Shown here: positions 42,486 through 51,999 of the stretch, piece after piece
Numbering within the stretch: the stretch's first letter is position 1
Layout: the number at the start of each line of letters is the position of its first letter
Assembly (NCBI GenBank): GCA_020638795.1
Contig: JACKHW010000010.1
Location: 62,001-126,000, forward strand
Direction of reading: 5' to 3'
Source of the DNA: Planctomycetota bacterium
GTDB lineage: Bacteria > Planctomycetota > UBA1135 > GCA-002748355
Length of the DNA: 64,000 nucleotides
Made by a program: the position numbers and the translations under genes
Notes under the pieces: generated by a model
Databases searched by the model: none
What the model was told of the DNA's origin: nothing
What the model saw: the letters and a program-made list of their open reading frames with translations, nothing else

Positions 42486-43700
42486 TCATGCATCGCGTCG
42501 GTTGCTTGGCCGCGTGAGCCATACGACCACGAATACGACGGCGGAGAATGCAGTGAGCACGCGGAGCGTCGAGACGAGGCGGGTGTCTTCTTCGAGCGGC
42601 AGGCTCGAGGAGGCCAAGAGTACGCCCGCGAAGGTGAGGCGGCCGACGAGCGCTTGGACGCTGAGCCATGTCGCGCGCACCGACGCGTCGAGACGAGGGG
42701 CGACGGCTGATCGAAGCGGTGCTGCCATCCAGGCCATCGGGATGCTGCGAACGAGGATCGCCACTCCGAGAATTGGCTGGAAGCCGATCGACAGGGTCCC
42801 GATGACGAGGGTTGCGAGCGCGAGGGCGAATGCCGCTTGCAGGTGAATGCCGGGACGTTCGCTCGCGGCCATGCTCTTTCCTGCCACGAATGCCGAGGCG
42901 AGCGAGGTGATCGCGAAGAGCACACCCGAGACGAGTGGAGTGGTCCTGGCCGTCGCAGTGGCCTCGGCGCCTAGAGCGCGATCGAGCCAAGGCTGGTAGA
43001 ACTCGTACGGCACGTGGGCGAGCACGTAGAGCGCGACGGCGTAGCCGAAGAGCCATCGCAATTCCGAGTCGCGAAACGTTGTAGCGACGCGAACGAGTTG
43101 TCGACCGAGCGTCGTTGCGTGTGCGGAGTCGTCTTCGGTGACGGGGTGCGCTTCTCGGAGCAGGCACGCGAAAACGAGCGCGCAGAGTGCACCGACCAAC
43201 GAGGCGATGTAGGCGAGCGCGAGGTCCATCATCGCGAGGGCTCCGCCGACGAGGCACGACACGGCCAAGGCGGCGAGTGCAGCGCGTTCGGCGTGCGCTT
43301 CACGCCGGCCGTACTCGTCCGTCCTCCCGAGAAGGTGGAGCGAGTCGTAGTGCAAGGCCGTGTCGCTTCCACTCTGGAATGCCATCGCTGTTCCGAGCAG
43401 GACCTGGGCGATCGCGAACGTTCCGAAGTCGGAACCGAGCCAGAAGAGGGCATAGCTGATCGCGAACAACGACGCCGCGCCTCGCAGGATCGGGACCCTT
43501 CCGTAGCGATCCGACAGCCAGCCGGACGGCACCTCGAGCAGGACGACCGCGATGTAGTAGATGGCTTCGAGTTCGAGGACTCGGGCGAATGGAACATGGC
43601 TTCCGAAGTACAGGAAGAAGACCGGTAGCCACGCGAAGGTGCTCGTCGCCGCCCGATACCTCGCGTAGAGGCGGACGTTCCGTGCCGCGCCCTTCGTCAC
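42486..43700 (-). CDS. Major facilitator superfamily transporter
   Basis: The 404-residue product has about twelve hydrophobic segments. The MFS motif between helices 2 and 3 is clear: LEVPSGWLSDRYGRVPILRG (G-x-x-x-D-R-x-G-R). The substrate cannot be predicted. The GTG start at 43700 overlaps the TGA of the upstream carboxypeptidase-regulatory-like gene (GTGA), so translation is coupled. It lies 55 bases upstream of pgi on the same strand and may share a transcript with it. Confidence 0.88.
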   Translation of the reverse strand: MTKGAARNVRLYARYRAATSTFAWLPVFFLYFGSHVPFARVLELEAIYYIAVVLLEVPSGWLSDRYGRVPILRGAASLFAISYALFWLGSDFGTFAIAQVLLGTAMAFQSGSDTALHYDSLHLLGRTDEYGRREAHAERAALAALAVSCLVGGALAMMDLALAYIASLVGALCALVFACLLREAHPVTEDDSAHATTLGRQLVRVATTFRDSELRWLFGYAVALYVLAHVPYEFYQPWLDRALGAEATATARTTPLVSGVLFAITSLASAFVAGKSMAASERPGIHLQAAFALALATLVIGTLSIGFQPILGVAILVRSIPMAWMAAPLRSAVAPRLDASVRATWLSVQALVGRLTFAGVLLASSSLPLEEDTRLVSTLRVLTAFSAVVFVVVWLTRPSNRRDA

Positions 43701-45625
43701 CGTCCGTCGAATCGCAAGTCGGTCGCGACACTGCCTTCTGCCGGAGCCAGGCGCACGCGCTTGCGCTTGTCGCCGACTTCGATCGACACTGTCAGCTCCT
43801 GTGCCGGCCAGCGAATCCAGCGCAGATCGAACTGCCCGTCCGAGTCCGTCACGGTGTCGAGCAACGTCATGTTCCAGGCACGCGGTAGCTCTCCGATCAG
43901 CTCCGCGAGTGCGACGTCCATCGGTCCGCTGTCGAGGACGAGGCGGATCCTCGCACCTGGGACCGGTTCGTCTTCGCGATCGCGCACCGTGCCGCGACAC
44001 GTCTCGTAGGCTTCGAGTTGCAGACTTGCATCGTCGAATCGGAACGCATCCGAGCAGCGCAGCGCTCGAAAGCCGTCTTTGCTCGCGGCGGCGATCGCTC
44101 CGTCCGTCACTTGGACACGCGCACGACCTCGTCGGTCCGTTCGATAACGAGCGCGAAAGAGCGATCCTTCGTACCATTGCGTGGGGGCGCGAACGACTTC
44201 GACACGCGCATGCGCCGCAGGCGACCGATCGGGATCCAGCACCGAGATCGTGCGCATCGAACCGAGGCGCGGCGCATCGACGAGATCCTTCTTGGTGGAG
44301 AGCGCCTGGCCGTCGACGTCGAGCGCGATGCGAAGCAGCGTCGCCGTGTCGACTTCACTGCGTTCGAGGACCACGATGTTGGTGACGGACGTCCGATCGC
44401 CGAGTCCGTCGAGGCGGACGACGCCGGCGTCGTCGGTGCGTAGCAAGAGCAAGCGACTCGAAACTTCGCGCTGACGGGATCGAGCGATCATGTGGCTCAG
44501 GAGCGCGAGAACGGGAACGTTCTTTTCCGGCTCGCGATCGAATCCGAGAACACGAAGCCGCGCTGCGATGCCCCGGTCGAGGCGGATCTCGAAGTCGTCA
44601 GCCCGTGCCCCCTCGGTGATCCAGTTCGCGACTTCGATGCGTCGAGGAGCGAGCTGGTGCCCGGGTGCGACGACCTGGACATCCAGGGTCCGGGATTGCT
44701 CGGGGCGACCGGCTTCGTCCACGGGATTCGGCACGAGCAGCTCCGTGCGCCCGCCGCTGTCCGTCGTCCCTTGCAAGCTCGTGAACCCATGCTCGCTCTC
44801 GACGAACTCGATCGTCGCGTTCTCGATCGGGCCATCCGGTCCGAGGACACGAATCGACAGGTGCGCCGGCTTGCCGATGAACCCGTGTTCGATCGTCGGA
44901 TCGAGTAGCGAGGCCGCGGCGGGTTTCACGAGACCGGGTGCGAGATCTCCGGGCGCCAAGCGCTCGAACTCTGCACGGAGTGCCTTGCAGCCTCGTCGTC
45001 GTGGCTCTGCGAGAAGATCGAAGGATCGAACGAGGATCGGCGTCGTCCCGCACCAACAGTAGATGCGCGCGCGATCTCCCGCGACGACCGGTAGTCGGAT
45101 CGAGGAACTCTCCTCGGGTGTCGATTCGGTCGTTGAGCCGATCGTCACCGGGATTCGGTTTCCGGCTTCGTCCACGAGAACAGCCGCGAGCGCACCGACA
45201 TCCCGCCACGCGTCCAAACCGTGGAGGTGAAGCGTCACGCGTAGCGCTGGCTCGTGGCTCTCGACGAAGACCGGTGTCGAGCCGGCGACGAGATCTCGCA
45301 CGAGACGGCTCCGACGCACGATGCCGTCCGAGTTCTCTTCGAAGGCGAATGCGGTGTAGCTACGGCCGCGCAGCAAAGAGGCCGCGAAGCGACCCTCCGC
45401 ATCCGTTGTTGCCGTCTGCACGTCGCGAACGCCCGCCTCGGGAATGTCGAACTCCGGCTCGCTGCGCAACACGATCGTCGCGCCTTGCCATGCAGTGCTG
45501 GCGAGCGTGCGGGCTTCGCCTCGAATCCGCACGCGGGGGCTGCCTTGGTCCTGGCTCGACCCGTCGCTGGCCGTGAAGGGGAACGCGAGCGACGCGAGCA
45601 TGAAGAACGGGATTCGAAGGAGCAT
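43697..45625 (-). CDS. Secreted protein with carboxypeptidase-regulatory-like beta domains
   Basis: This 642-residue exported protein has a signal peptide (LLRIPFFMLASLAFPFTAS) and several beta-sandwich repeats of the carboxypeptidase D regulatory type: VQTATTDAEGRFAASLLRGRSYTAFAF, IENATIEFVESEHGFTSLQG, FRARYRTDRRGRARVQVTDG and GTVRDREDEPVPGARIRLVL. The D-x-x-G-x-F/V turns repeat roughly every 90-120 residues. ATG 45625 is chosen for the signal sequence; longer starts would read through a terminator. Its end overlaps the MFS start. The role is unknown, probably envelope-associated. Confidence 0.72.
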   Translation of the reverse strand: MLLRIPFFMLASLAFPFTASDGSSQDQGSPRVRIRGEARTLASTAWQGATIVLRSEPEFDIPEAGVRDVQTATTDAEGRFAASLLRGRSYTAFAFEENSDGIVRRSRLVRDLVAGSTPVFVESHEPALRVTLHLHGLDAWRDVGALAAVLVDEAGNRIPVTIGSTTESTPEESSSIRLPVVAGDRARIYCWCGTTPILVRSFDLLAEPRRRGCKALRAEFERLAPGDLAPGLVKPAAASLLDPTIEHGFIGKPAHLSIRVLGPDGPIENATIEFVESEHGFTSLQGTTDSGGRTELLVPNPVDEAGRPEQSRTLDVQVVAPGHQLAPRRIEVANWITEGARADDFEIRLDRGIAARLRVLGFDREPEKNVPVLALLSHMIARSRQREVSSRLLLLRTDDAGVVRLDGLGDRTSVTNIVVLERSEVDTATLLRIALDVDGQALSTKKDLVDAPRLGSMRTISVLDPDRSPAAHARVEVVRAPTQWYEGSLFRARYRTDRRGRARVQVTDGAIAAASKDGFRALRCSDAFRFDDASLQLEAYETCRGTVRDREDEPVPGARIRLVLDSGPMDVALAELIGELPRAWNMTLLDTVTDSDGQFDLRWIRWPAQELTVSIEVGDKRKRVRLAPAEGSVATDLRFDGR

Positions 45626-45722
45626 CGTTGCGGTTTGCGTCGCAGGCGGCCACGAACAGGGCTGCCTGATCCTCGACAATCGCGTCGCAGGTTGCAAGGC
45701 GCGCAGTCCCGTGGAATCGGCC

Positions 45723-45763
45723 AAAAAAAAAAGCGGGTGACGCCGCCGAGGCTGCGTCACCCG
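45723..45763 (-). terminator. Very strong rho-independent terminator (minus strand)
   Basis: On the minus strand a perfect 10-bp stem (CGGGTGACGC / GCGTCACCCG) with a 10-base loop is followed by C and ten T. It terminates the YcaQ gene transcript, which ends at 45909, and insulates the next gene start at 45625. Confidence 0.93.
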
Positions 45764-45908
45764 TCTCCTCTCTCGAATCCTGCGCTTTCTCGATCAGTCG
45801 GCGCAAGATCGCGCTCGCCATGCACGGCGGGCACGACGTGAGGAGGATAGAAGACGCAAAGCGCGCGAGTAACGGCATCGTTCGCGCCGGTCGGAGTTGC
45901 TTAGGAAG

Positions 45909-47114
45909 TCACGCGCCGCGCTTCGCGATCGCGCGCAGGCTTCTCGCAAGGTTCCCTTTGGATCCGACGCGCAACTCGCTCGCACCGACGAACTGCGCGA
46001 GCCGGCGGAGTTCCTCATGCGCCCTCGTCGCGACGAGGTCGTGGTCCACACCCGCCTCGGCGTACGAACCCTTCACATGGAGGACACGATCGCGCCGACT
46101 GCTCAGCAAGTCGAAGCGCGCGACGAGTCGGTCACCGACCAAGAACGGATAGACGTAGTAACCGTATTGGCGCTTGGGTGCCGGCACGTAGATCTCGATG
46201 CGGTAGCAGAAATCGAACAAGCGCTCGGTGCGCGTGCGATTCCAAACCATCGGGTCGAAGGGGGACAGCAAGGCCGCCGCATCGACGCGTCGCGGCAATC
46301 GCGCTTCCGGATGACGGAACGCGGGCTTGCGGTGGCCTTCGATCGTCGTCGCGATCAGGCGACCGTCCTCGACCAATCCATCGAGCAGCTTCTTGGCGTC
46401 GACCTTGGGGAGCCGGAAGTAGTCGACGAGGTCCTCGGCGAACCCGACGCCGAGGGCACGCGCGGCGCGCACGAGCAGCTCCTCGAGTGCTTCGGTTTCG
46501 TGCGGCGTCGCGCGCGTTCGGACGTGCTCTGGGATCACGCGCTCGTAGAGGTCGTAGGTGCGACCGAAGGTCGAATCGCGTCGAACAGCGAGCGCGCCGA
46601 CGCGGTACAGCCAATCGAGAGCGAGCGTGCCCATCGACCTCGAATCCCACCACGAACCCTTGCGACGACGGGGTTCGGAAAGTTCGCCGGATCGTAGGGG
46701 GCCGCGCGCCTCGACCTCACTCAGCACGCTCCGGATGTAGGAGTCTTCGCGCTTCGCGAACGAGACGAGACCCTGCCATGTCGCGCCTCTCTGGCAGCGG
46801 GCCTTGTGCCAACGCAGAAGGGGCTCGGAGTCCACGGGAAGGAGCGAGGCTTCGTGCGACCAGGCCTCGAACCAACTGCCATCGCGGTATGCGAGTTGGT
46901 CGAGTTTCTCCATGTCGTAGGTACCCAGTCGCGAGAAGTGCGGCATGTAGTGACTGCGCACGACGGCCGAGACCGAATCGAGCTGGAGCAGCTCGAGCTT
47001 TTCCATCGCCCTGCGCAGGTGTCGTCCATCGATACGAATCGAACGCTTCGGCTTGTCGAGTCCCTGCGCCGCGATCGCGAGTCGTCGCGCCTCTGCGATG
47101 GAGAGTTCCGTCAC
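45909..47114 (-). CDS. YcaQ/AlkZ-family winged-helix DNA glycosylase
   Basis: The 401-residue product is full length for the HTH_42 (YcaQ/AlkZ) family. Near the N-terminus LELLQLDSVSAVVRSHY contains Q44-x-D46, the QxD catalytic pair of the YcaQ branch. Further family stretches are LALDWLYRVGALAVRR (winged helix), LLSPFDPMVWNRTRTERLFDF and YGYYVYPFLVGDRLVARFDL. YcaQ excises alkylated bases and unhooks interstrand crosslinks. The GTG at 47114 has GAGG six bases upstream. It starts 15 bases after the protease gene on the same strand and ends before a strong terminator. Confidence 0.92.
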   Translation of the reverse strand: MTELSIAEARRLAIAAQGLDKPKRSIRIDGRHLRRAMEKLELLQLDSVSAVVRSHYMPHFSRLGTYDMEKLDQLAYRDGSWFEAWSHEASLLPVDSEPLLRWHKARCQRGATWQGLVSFAKREDSYIRSVLSEVEARGPLRSGELSEPRRRKGSWWDSRSMGTLALDWLYRVGALAVRRDSTFGRTYDLYERVIPEHVRTRATPHETEALEELLVRAARALGVGFAEDLVDYFRLPKVDAKKLLDGLVEDGRLIATTIEGHRKPAFRHPEARLPRRVDAAALLSPFDPMVWNRTRTERLFDFCYRIEIYVPAPKRQYGYYVYPFLVGDRLVARFDLLSSRRDRVLHVKGSYAEAGVDHDLVATRAHEELRRLAQFVGASELRVGSKGNLARSLRAIAKRGA

Positions 47115-47128
47115 AACGACCCTCGGGA

Positions 47129-48370
47129 TCAACGTGCCTGCCCGAGCAGCGCGTGCGCGTGTTCGACGCGTAGACACCCGGCGAGCGTTGCGCTTCCGAA
47201 CGTGCGGGTCGCGATCCCGATCACGTGACCCGCGTGATCGAAGAGCGGCCCGCCGCTGTTGCCCGGAACGATCGGCGCGGTGACGTAGATCGTGGCTTCG
47301 TTCTTGCGCACGCGTCCGACGGTCGGCGTCGACGCTGCGAAGTTGGATTCGAGCAGGTGCAGGCCACGCGGATAGCCGAGGACCATGACGGGGTCGAGTC
47401 GACGTACGGATGCGCTCTCGGCCGCGAGCGGCGCGATGACGACCGGGCCGCGGACGGTACAGCGAAGTAGCGCGAGGTCGCCGTTGTCGTTGGCGTGGCA
47501 GAAGAGCCCTTCTTTGCGAAGGTGCGAGGCACGCTCGGACATCGGGAGCACGGCATCCGGCGCAGTGCCGACGACCTGCAGTGTGCGGCTGTTGGTGCTG
47601 AACGCCGTCTCGTCGATCGGGCGACGTCGATCGTCGAGCACGCGTTGTCCTTCTTGCCACGCGAGCGTTTCGACCGACGCTTCGTCGATGCGGTACCCTT
47701 CGGCCAACAAGTCCTGCGCGGACCCCGAGAAGAGCCACGGCCGCACGACGTGCTTGTTGGTGATCGCGAGCCCGTCCGTGGAGACGAAGAACGCGGTACC
47801 CGTCGCGGACTGGAATCTCGCCGGTTCGTGATCGTGCACGAGTCGAAACCGTGTGTGCACGAGTAGGAGCGACGGCCGCAGGCGGTCGTCGAGTTCTTTG
47901 AAGCCCGTCATCTCGTCGGGCTTGTTCGCGAGAACGATCCACGTGATCGTCAGGGCAGCGAGCAGACCGAGTGCCGTAGCGCAGAGCCAACGCCTTTCGA
48001 TGCGCGCATGTCGGTCGGCATGAGTTTCGGCCTGTTCGAGCACGTGCGCGAGTCGTGTGCGCGGAATACCGAACTCATCTGTCAAGCGCTCGAAGTAGCG
48101 GCGCTCGGCCTCCTGAAGTACTCCGTCCGAATACGCGACGCGCGCGAGCATCACGAGCAGGTCCAACTGGCGTTGGGGATCCTCGGGAAACTCACGCGCG
48201 CGGCGGCGACTGAGTTTGTAGTAGCGCCGCGCCTTGTGCGACGGGATGCCGAGGTGGCGTGCGAATCGCTCGAGTGTCGAGCGTTCGCCGTCCAACATCA
48301 TCCCGTCCGCATGCGCCAACCGCGCGAGTTCTTGGAAGGCGAAGTGCGCGGATTCCGAGGGCTCACCCAT
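47129..48370 (-). CDS. TerB-like domain fused through a membrane helix to a trypsin-like protease
   Basis: This 413-residue protein has a helical N-terminus (residues 5-115) with two TerB/DjlA-like halves: ADGMMLDGERSTLERFARHLGI and AYSDGVLQEAERRYFERLTDEFGI. A single transmembrane helix follows (ATALGLLAALTITWIVLA, about 131-148), then a trypsin/HtrA-type domain. The catalytic residues read His207 (AITNKHVV), Asp298 (NGDLALL) and Ser372 (PGNSGGPLF). The TerB half should be cytoplasmic and the protease periplasmic, so it may signal across the membrane. ATG 48370 has a -10-like TACCAT 8 bases upstream. It is probably transcribed with the YcaQ glycosylase. Confidence 0.85.
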   Translation of the reverse strand: MGEPSESAHFAFQELARLAHADGMMLDGERSTLERFARHLGIPSHKARRYYKLSRRRAREFPEDPQRQLDLLVMLARVAYSDGVLQEAERRYFERLTDEFGIPRTRLAHVLEQAETHADRHARIERRWLCATALGLLAALTITWIVLANKPDEMTGFKELDDRLRPSLLLVHTRFRLVHDHEPARFQSATGTAFFVSTDGLAITNKHVVRPWLFSGSAQDLLAEGYRIDEASVETLAWQEGQRVLDDRRRPIDETAFSTNSRTLQVVGTAPDAVLPMSERASHLRKEGLFCHANDNGDLALLRCTVRGPVVIAPLAAESASVRRLDPVMVLGYPRGLHLLESNFAASTPTVGRVRKNEATIYVTAPIVPGNSGGPLFDHAGHVIGIATRTFGSATLAGCLRVEHAHALLGQAR

Positions 48371-48378
48371 GACGCGTC

Positions 48379-48384
48379 ATGGTA
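48379..48384 (-). promoter_or_regulatory. -10-like hexamer for the TerB-protease gene
   Basis: On the minus strand TACCAT ends exactly 8 bases before ATG 48370, with no ribosome-binding site between. Confidence 0.4.
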
Positions 48385-48460
48385 AGCCTCAGCAGGGTGT
48401 TGAAAAACTCAGGCATGCACCGAGCACGCACCTTCACCGCCCCGGCAGCTTCCGAAACCC

Positions 48461-48475
48461 TCGGCGAATCGCCGA
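48461..48475 (-). terminator. Short hairpin after the secreted-protein gene
   Basis: TCGGCG and CGCCGA form a 6-bp stem with a 3-base loop, about 25 bases past the stop at 48500. The following bases contain only three T in a row, so this is a weak candidate. Confidence 0.3.
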
Positions 48476-48499
48476 CGACTCACGTCGAAAGACGGTCGC

Positions 48500-49567
48500 T
48501 CACTGGAAGCGCGTGATGATGCCGCCGCACCACGGACCGCTCGTGATGTCGCTTCCGGTCGGAGAGTTCTTGTAGACGTAGTTGCGGATCACGGTCACCG
48601 GCGTCGGGTCGGTCGGTACCGTCCACTTCTTGCCGTAGGAGAACACGAACGGCAGCGGCGACATGCCGAGGTCGACGGCCCAGGTTTGTCCGTAGAGGCT
48701 CGCGCCGATGGCCGACGCGACGTACGGGATCTTGAGGTCCGTCGCCGGGAGGCTGCCGGTTGCACTCGAGACGCCGAGGGGCACCGAGATCGTCGGCAGC
48801 GCGTGGATCGCCGTGCAGAGACCCGGGATCGTCAAGTTCGGATCCGAGAAGTCGAGCCAGAGGAAGGTCGGCGAGGTCGCGGGCATGTAGCTGATGCTCG
48901 ACCAGTAGATGCCGAAGCGCGAGCCGTAGTTGCGGAACGAGGGCGACCACGAGATGGCCGACGTCTGGCCCGTGGCCGTGCAGCTCGTGCCGATCGTCGT
49001 GCCGCTGCCCGAGCTGTAGGCACTCGAGCCGCCGTTGTAGTCGAAGTCGAACGCGTAGTCCTGAAGCACCGTGTTGCTCGTGTACTTGACTTCCCACATG
49101 AGGGATGTCGTCCCGTCGTACACGAAGGGTGCATCGAACTTGACGACCGTCGTCCAAGGTGCGGGCGAGGTCGTTTGGGCCGTGATGTCGACGGCGTTGA
49201 TCGTCGTCGGCTTGACGACTTGCGTGTACGTGCCGGTGATGACGTTCTTCGAGAGATCGAGGTGGTCGAGGTTGCCCCAGTCGGCCCTCGCCATGTTCAT
49301 CTCCCAGCCCGTCATCGTACGTGCGATCCAAAGTGCGTTGGTCGCAGCGGTACCGTCACGACGCCACGCTGCCTCGTTGAGCACTTTCGCGCCGCCACCG
49401 ACGTGCGTGTTGTCGATGGCTTGCCAGTGCATCGTTGCCTTGGCGAACAAAATGTAGTTGTGATTGGTGCTGCCCTCGGTGGTGAGGAAGCCCTTCGGTG
49501 AGGTGATCTGCGCGCTAGCGCAGGCGGCGGTCAAAGCAGCCGCGAGAACGATTCGTGCGTTCATCAT
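48500..49567 (-). CDS. Secreted protein with the lineage-typical C-terminal beta domain
   Basis: The 355-residue product begins MMNARIVLAAALTAACASAQ, a signal peptide, and is rich in Thr, Ser and aromatic residues after it. The C-terminal third (LPATDLKIPYVASAIGASLY, GQTWAVDLGMSPLPFVFSYG) shares the IP...G-x-x-[LF]-Y-x-Q-x-[WL]-x-x-D pattern with other secreted proteins of this window. AGGA lies 4 bases before the first ATG and 7 before the second (49564), so the second may be the true start. It is divergent from the ATPase unit. Function is unknown; extracellular location is well supported. Confidence 0.68.
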   Translation of the reverse strand: MMNARIVLAAALTAACASAQITSPKGFLTTEGSTNHNYILFAKATMHWQAIDNTHVGGGAKVLNEAAWRRDGTAATNALWIARTMTGWEMNMARADWGNLDHLDLSKNVITGTYTQVVKPTTINAVDITAQTTSPAPWTTVVKFDAPFVYDGTTSLMWEVKYTSNTVLQDYAFDFDYNGGSSAYSSGSGTTIGTSCTATGQTSAISWSPSFRNYGSRFGIYWSSISYMPATSPTFLWLDFSDPNLTIPGLCTAIHALPTISVPLGVSSATGSLPATDLKIPYVASAIGASLYGQTWAVDLGMSPLPFVFSYGKKWTVPTDPTPVTVIRNYVYKNSPTGSDITSGPWCGGIITRFQ

Positions 49568-49795
49568 TGTTCCTGAAAAATGTGGGGAAGAAGTCGATCG
49601 AGCGTACTGCATTACGATCCGTGCACGAGGGGGGAGGCAGGATTCCTGCGGCGCGCGCGCAGCAGATCGAGTTGGTATCGAACTGCAGCCCCCTCCATAC
49701 TCGCTCCGGTACATCACCGCGGCGAACGAGCGGCGAAGCGCCGCGTGTCTCCAGAGCTGAAGTCGAGCTATCCAGATCGTGAAGGGGATCCAACG

Positions 49796-50617
49796 ATGAC
49801 CGAAGCGCTCCAACGCAGGGCGCACGAACTCGCGACTGCGCTGCGCGACTACGCCAAAGAACTCGACAAGCGGCGCAAGGCGCTCGAAGCCTTGTCGGAC
49901 CCTGCGGTCTGGAACGAACGCGGTACGCGCGAGCGTGCTTATAAAGCCCTCGCGAGCGACACGATGCCGCCCGCGCTCGAAGCGTTCGTCGACGAGCTCG
50001 GGCAGGGGATCCGCGACTTCGTTCACGAGCGGCGCCAGACGTTCGTCGATCGGTTCTTCGATGTGGCCAAGGAGCGATCGCTCACGTTGACCGAGATGGG
50101 ACAACAACCGCCGGTCTTCGATGCCGGAGGCGTCCAGGTCGAAATCGATTTCGACAAAGAAGAGGCGCATCTCTCATACGGACGCGAGCCGCTCTGCAAG
50201 ACCGCTCTCGAGCCGGTGCACATCCTGGATGCGCGCAAGCAGGAGACCGAGCGACTCGAGGCTTCGTGGCCGGGTGCGGATGTGATGTTCGACGCGTTTG
50301 CCTCGGCGTATCGGGCTCGCCTCGGGCGCGAGAACAAGCCCGCGGGGGAGCGCGTCTTCCTCGTCGATCTCCTCCCCGAGCTGCAGCTCGAAGCGTCCTT
50401 GCGTGGCTTGCGCGGAGTCATCGAGGACAAGGCCGCGCTCGCGTATTGTCTCGATCGGCTCGCACGCGAAGGCGCCCTCGAACGCGAAGGACAGCGTATC
50501 GAGCTGGGGACCGCGACCGGCGGTTCGACCAAGGACAAGAAGCGCGTCGTCTTCTTGCGCCATGGCCTCGGCGGTGGGCAGTACTACCTGACAGCACGTG
50601 TCGGAGGTGTGCGATGA
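49796..50617 (+). CDS. Unknown helical protein heading the ATPase unit
   Basis: The 273-residue product is mostly helical. Residues 1-100 are charged, with coiled-coil character (LRDYAKELDKRRKALEALSD). A middle part has strands (VQVEIDFDKEEAHLSYGREP). The C-terminus looks like a winged helix (GVIEDKAALAYCLDRLAREGALEREG). I do not recognise the family. AAGGGG lies about ten bases upstream of ATG 49796. Its stop overlaps the ATG of the first ATPase (ATGA), so it is likely a dedicated partner or DNA-binding subunit of the two ATPases. Confidence 0.75.
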   Translation: MTEALQRRAHELATALRDYAKELDKRRKALEALSDPAVWNERGTRERAYKALASDTMPPALEAFVDELGQGIRDFVHERRQTFVDRFFDVAKERSLTLTEMGQQPPVFDAGGVQVEIDFDKEEAHLSYGREPLCKTALEPVHILDARKQETERLEASWPGADVMFDAFASAYRARLGRENKPAGERVFLVDLLPELQLEASLRGLRGVIEDKAALAYCLDRLAREGALEREGQRIELGTATGGSTKDKKRVVFLRHGLGGGQYYLTARVGGVR

Positions 50618-51999
50618 CGAGCCTCACCAGGCCTGCGGCGATGCGCATCCTCGAGAGCCTCGGAGCCTCGGGCAAGCCACCTGATCGCGGACTGTCCGTC
50701 TTCAATGTCGGCAACGAGACCTACCTGCGCATCCTGCGTCGGGAGTATCTCGAGGGCCTGCTGCCGGCGGGTGGGGCATCGTTCCGACTTGTCCAAGGCG
50801 GCTTCGGTGCTGGCAAGACGCACTTCTTGTACGTCGTGAGGGAACTCGCGTGGTCACTCGGCTACGCGGTTGCCGATGTCGTGCTCTCCGCAAAGGAGTG
50901 TCCGTTCGACAAATCACTCATGGTCTATCGAGCCGTCGCGCAAAAGGTGGCGACACCGCCTGCCGACGAGATGGACCTCCCGCGCGAAGGGCTCCCGTTC
51001 GTGCTCGAGGACTTGCTCGACAAGAAGCGCAAGAAGCTCGGTGACGAAGCGACACGAGTCTGGATCAAGGAAGAGGTACGTCGCATTCCATGCGACAACG
51101 CGGCCTTCCGCGAAGCGGTGACCGGCTACTTGATGTCGCTGCTCGACGACGACGAGGACAAGCGCCAGGTGCTCGCTGCCTGGCTACTCGGCCAGGAGGT
51201 CCCACCCTCGAAGCATCGCGAGTTCGGCGTCTACGAGACGGTTTCAGAGAGCAACGCGTTCCCGCTGTTGCGGTCGATGACGCAGGTCTTCCCGCGGCTC
51301 GGACTCGAGGGAACGGTCATCCTCTTCGACGAAGGCGATCGCGTGATGAGCCTCACGGCGAGTCGATCGCAACGCCTCATGGACAACCTGCGTCAGCTCG
51401 TCGATCTGTGCGGGCAGGCGCGCTTCCCGGCAGTTCTCGTGCTGTACGCGGTGCCGCCCGAGTTCTTGCGGAACGTCGTGCCCGACTATCCCGCATTGCA
51501 TCAGCGACTGACCCCGGTCGCGCCGTTCAGCGAACGCAGCCCGCAGTCGCCGGTCATCGACCTCGAATCACTCGATCTACCGCCACGCGACTTGCTGACG
51601 GAGATCGGGATGAAAGTGCTCGAGGTCTTCGAGATCGCGCGTGGCCTGAAGCTCGATCACGTGGTGCAGCGCGACAACGCAGCGATGTTGGCCGGTGTCA
51701 TCACGCGACACCATTACGAGGTCAGCCATCGGCGCGTGTTCGTGAAGAGCTGGGTCGACTTGTTGTACGGACAGGTCGTCGACGGGGAGCATGCAGTCGG
51801 AACCGCGACGATCGAGCGACTGGCGGGATCGACGGCGTCGGCGTTGGTCGCACCCGAGCCAGTCGCGTTCGAGGATCTCGGCGAAGGCGGGTTCTTCGAG
51901 AGCGAGCGCGCAGATCCGGAGAACGACGACGACATCGACGAGTCGGATTTCGACGATGACGACGACTTGCCCGCGGGCATGCACGAAGGCGACCTGTGA
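50614..51999 (+). CDS. BREX-type ATP-binding protein (DUF2791-like), first ATPase
   Basis: This 461-residue P-loop ATPase has Walker A GGFGAGKTHFL near residue 63 and Walker B GTVILFDEGDR near 235, with a large helical region between and an ORC/AAA-like tail. NVGNETYLRILRREYLEGLL before the P-loop and ASFRLVQGGFGAGKTH are typical of the DUF2791 / BREX ATP-binding group (BrxC/BrxD-like). The C-terminus is strongly acidic (a run of Asp/Glu over the last ~35 residues), which suggests a protein-interaction tail. It overlaps its neighbours at both ends (ATGA and GTGA). Such ATPases act in phage-defence or Ter-linked DNA-processing systems; the partner set here is incomplete for classical BREX. Confidence 0.82.
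   Translation: MTSLTRPAAMRILESLGASGKPPDRGLSVFNVGNETYLRILRREYLEGLLPAGGASFRLVQGGFGAGKTHFLYVVRELAWSLGYAVADVVLSAKECPFDKSLMVYRAVAQKVATPPADEMDLPREGLPFVLEDLLDKKRKKLGDEATRVWIKEEVRRIPCDNAAFREAVTGYLMSLLDDDEDKRQVLAAWLLGQEVPPSKHREFGVYETVSESNAFPLLRSMTQVFPRLGLEGTVILFDEGDRVMSLTASRSQRLMDNLRQLVDLCGQARFPAVLVLYAVPPEFLRNVVPDYPALHQRLTPVAPFSERSPQSPVIDLESLDLPPRDLLTEIGMKVLEVFEIARGLKLDHVVQRDNAAMLAGVITRHHYEVSHRRVFVKSWVDLLYGQVVDGEHAVGTATIERLAGSTASALVAPEPVAFEDLGEGGFFESERADPENDDDIDESDFDDDDDLPAGMHEGDL

Noticed and set aside
40337..42517. A very long open frame on the plus strand opposite slyD and pgi
   Set aside because: The minus strand encodes clear FKBP and glucose-6-phosphate isomerase motifs; the plus frame is a GC-driven antisense shadow with no recognisable domain.
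48385..48420. Possible IS terminus (a GTGTTGAAAAAC-like stretch)
   Set aside because: No partner inverted repeat, target duplication or transposase remnant was found nearby.
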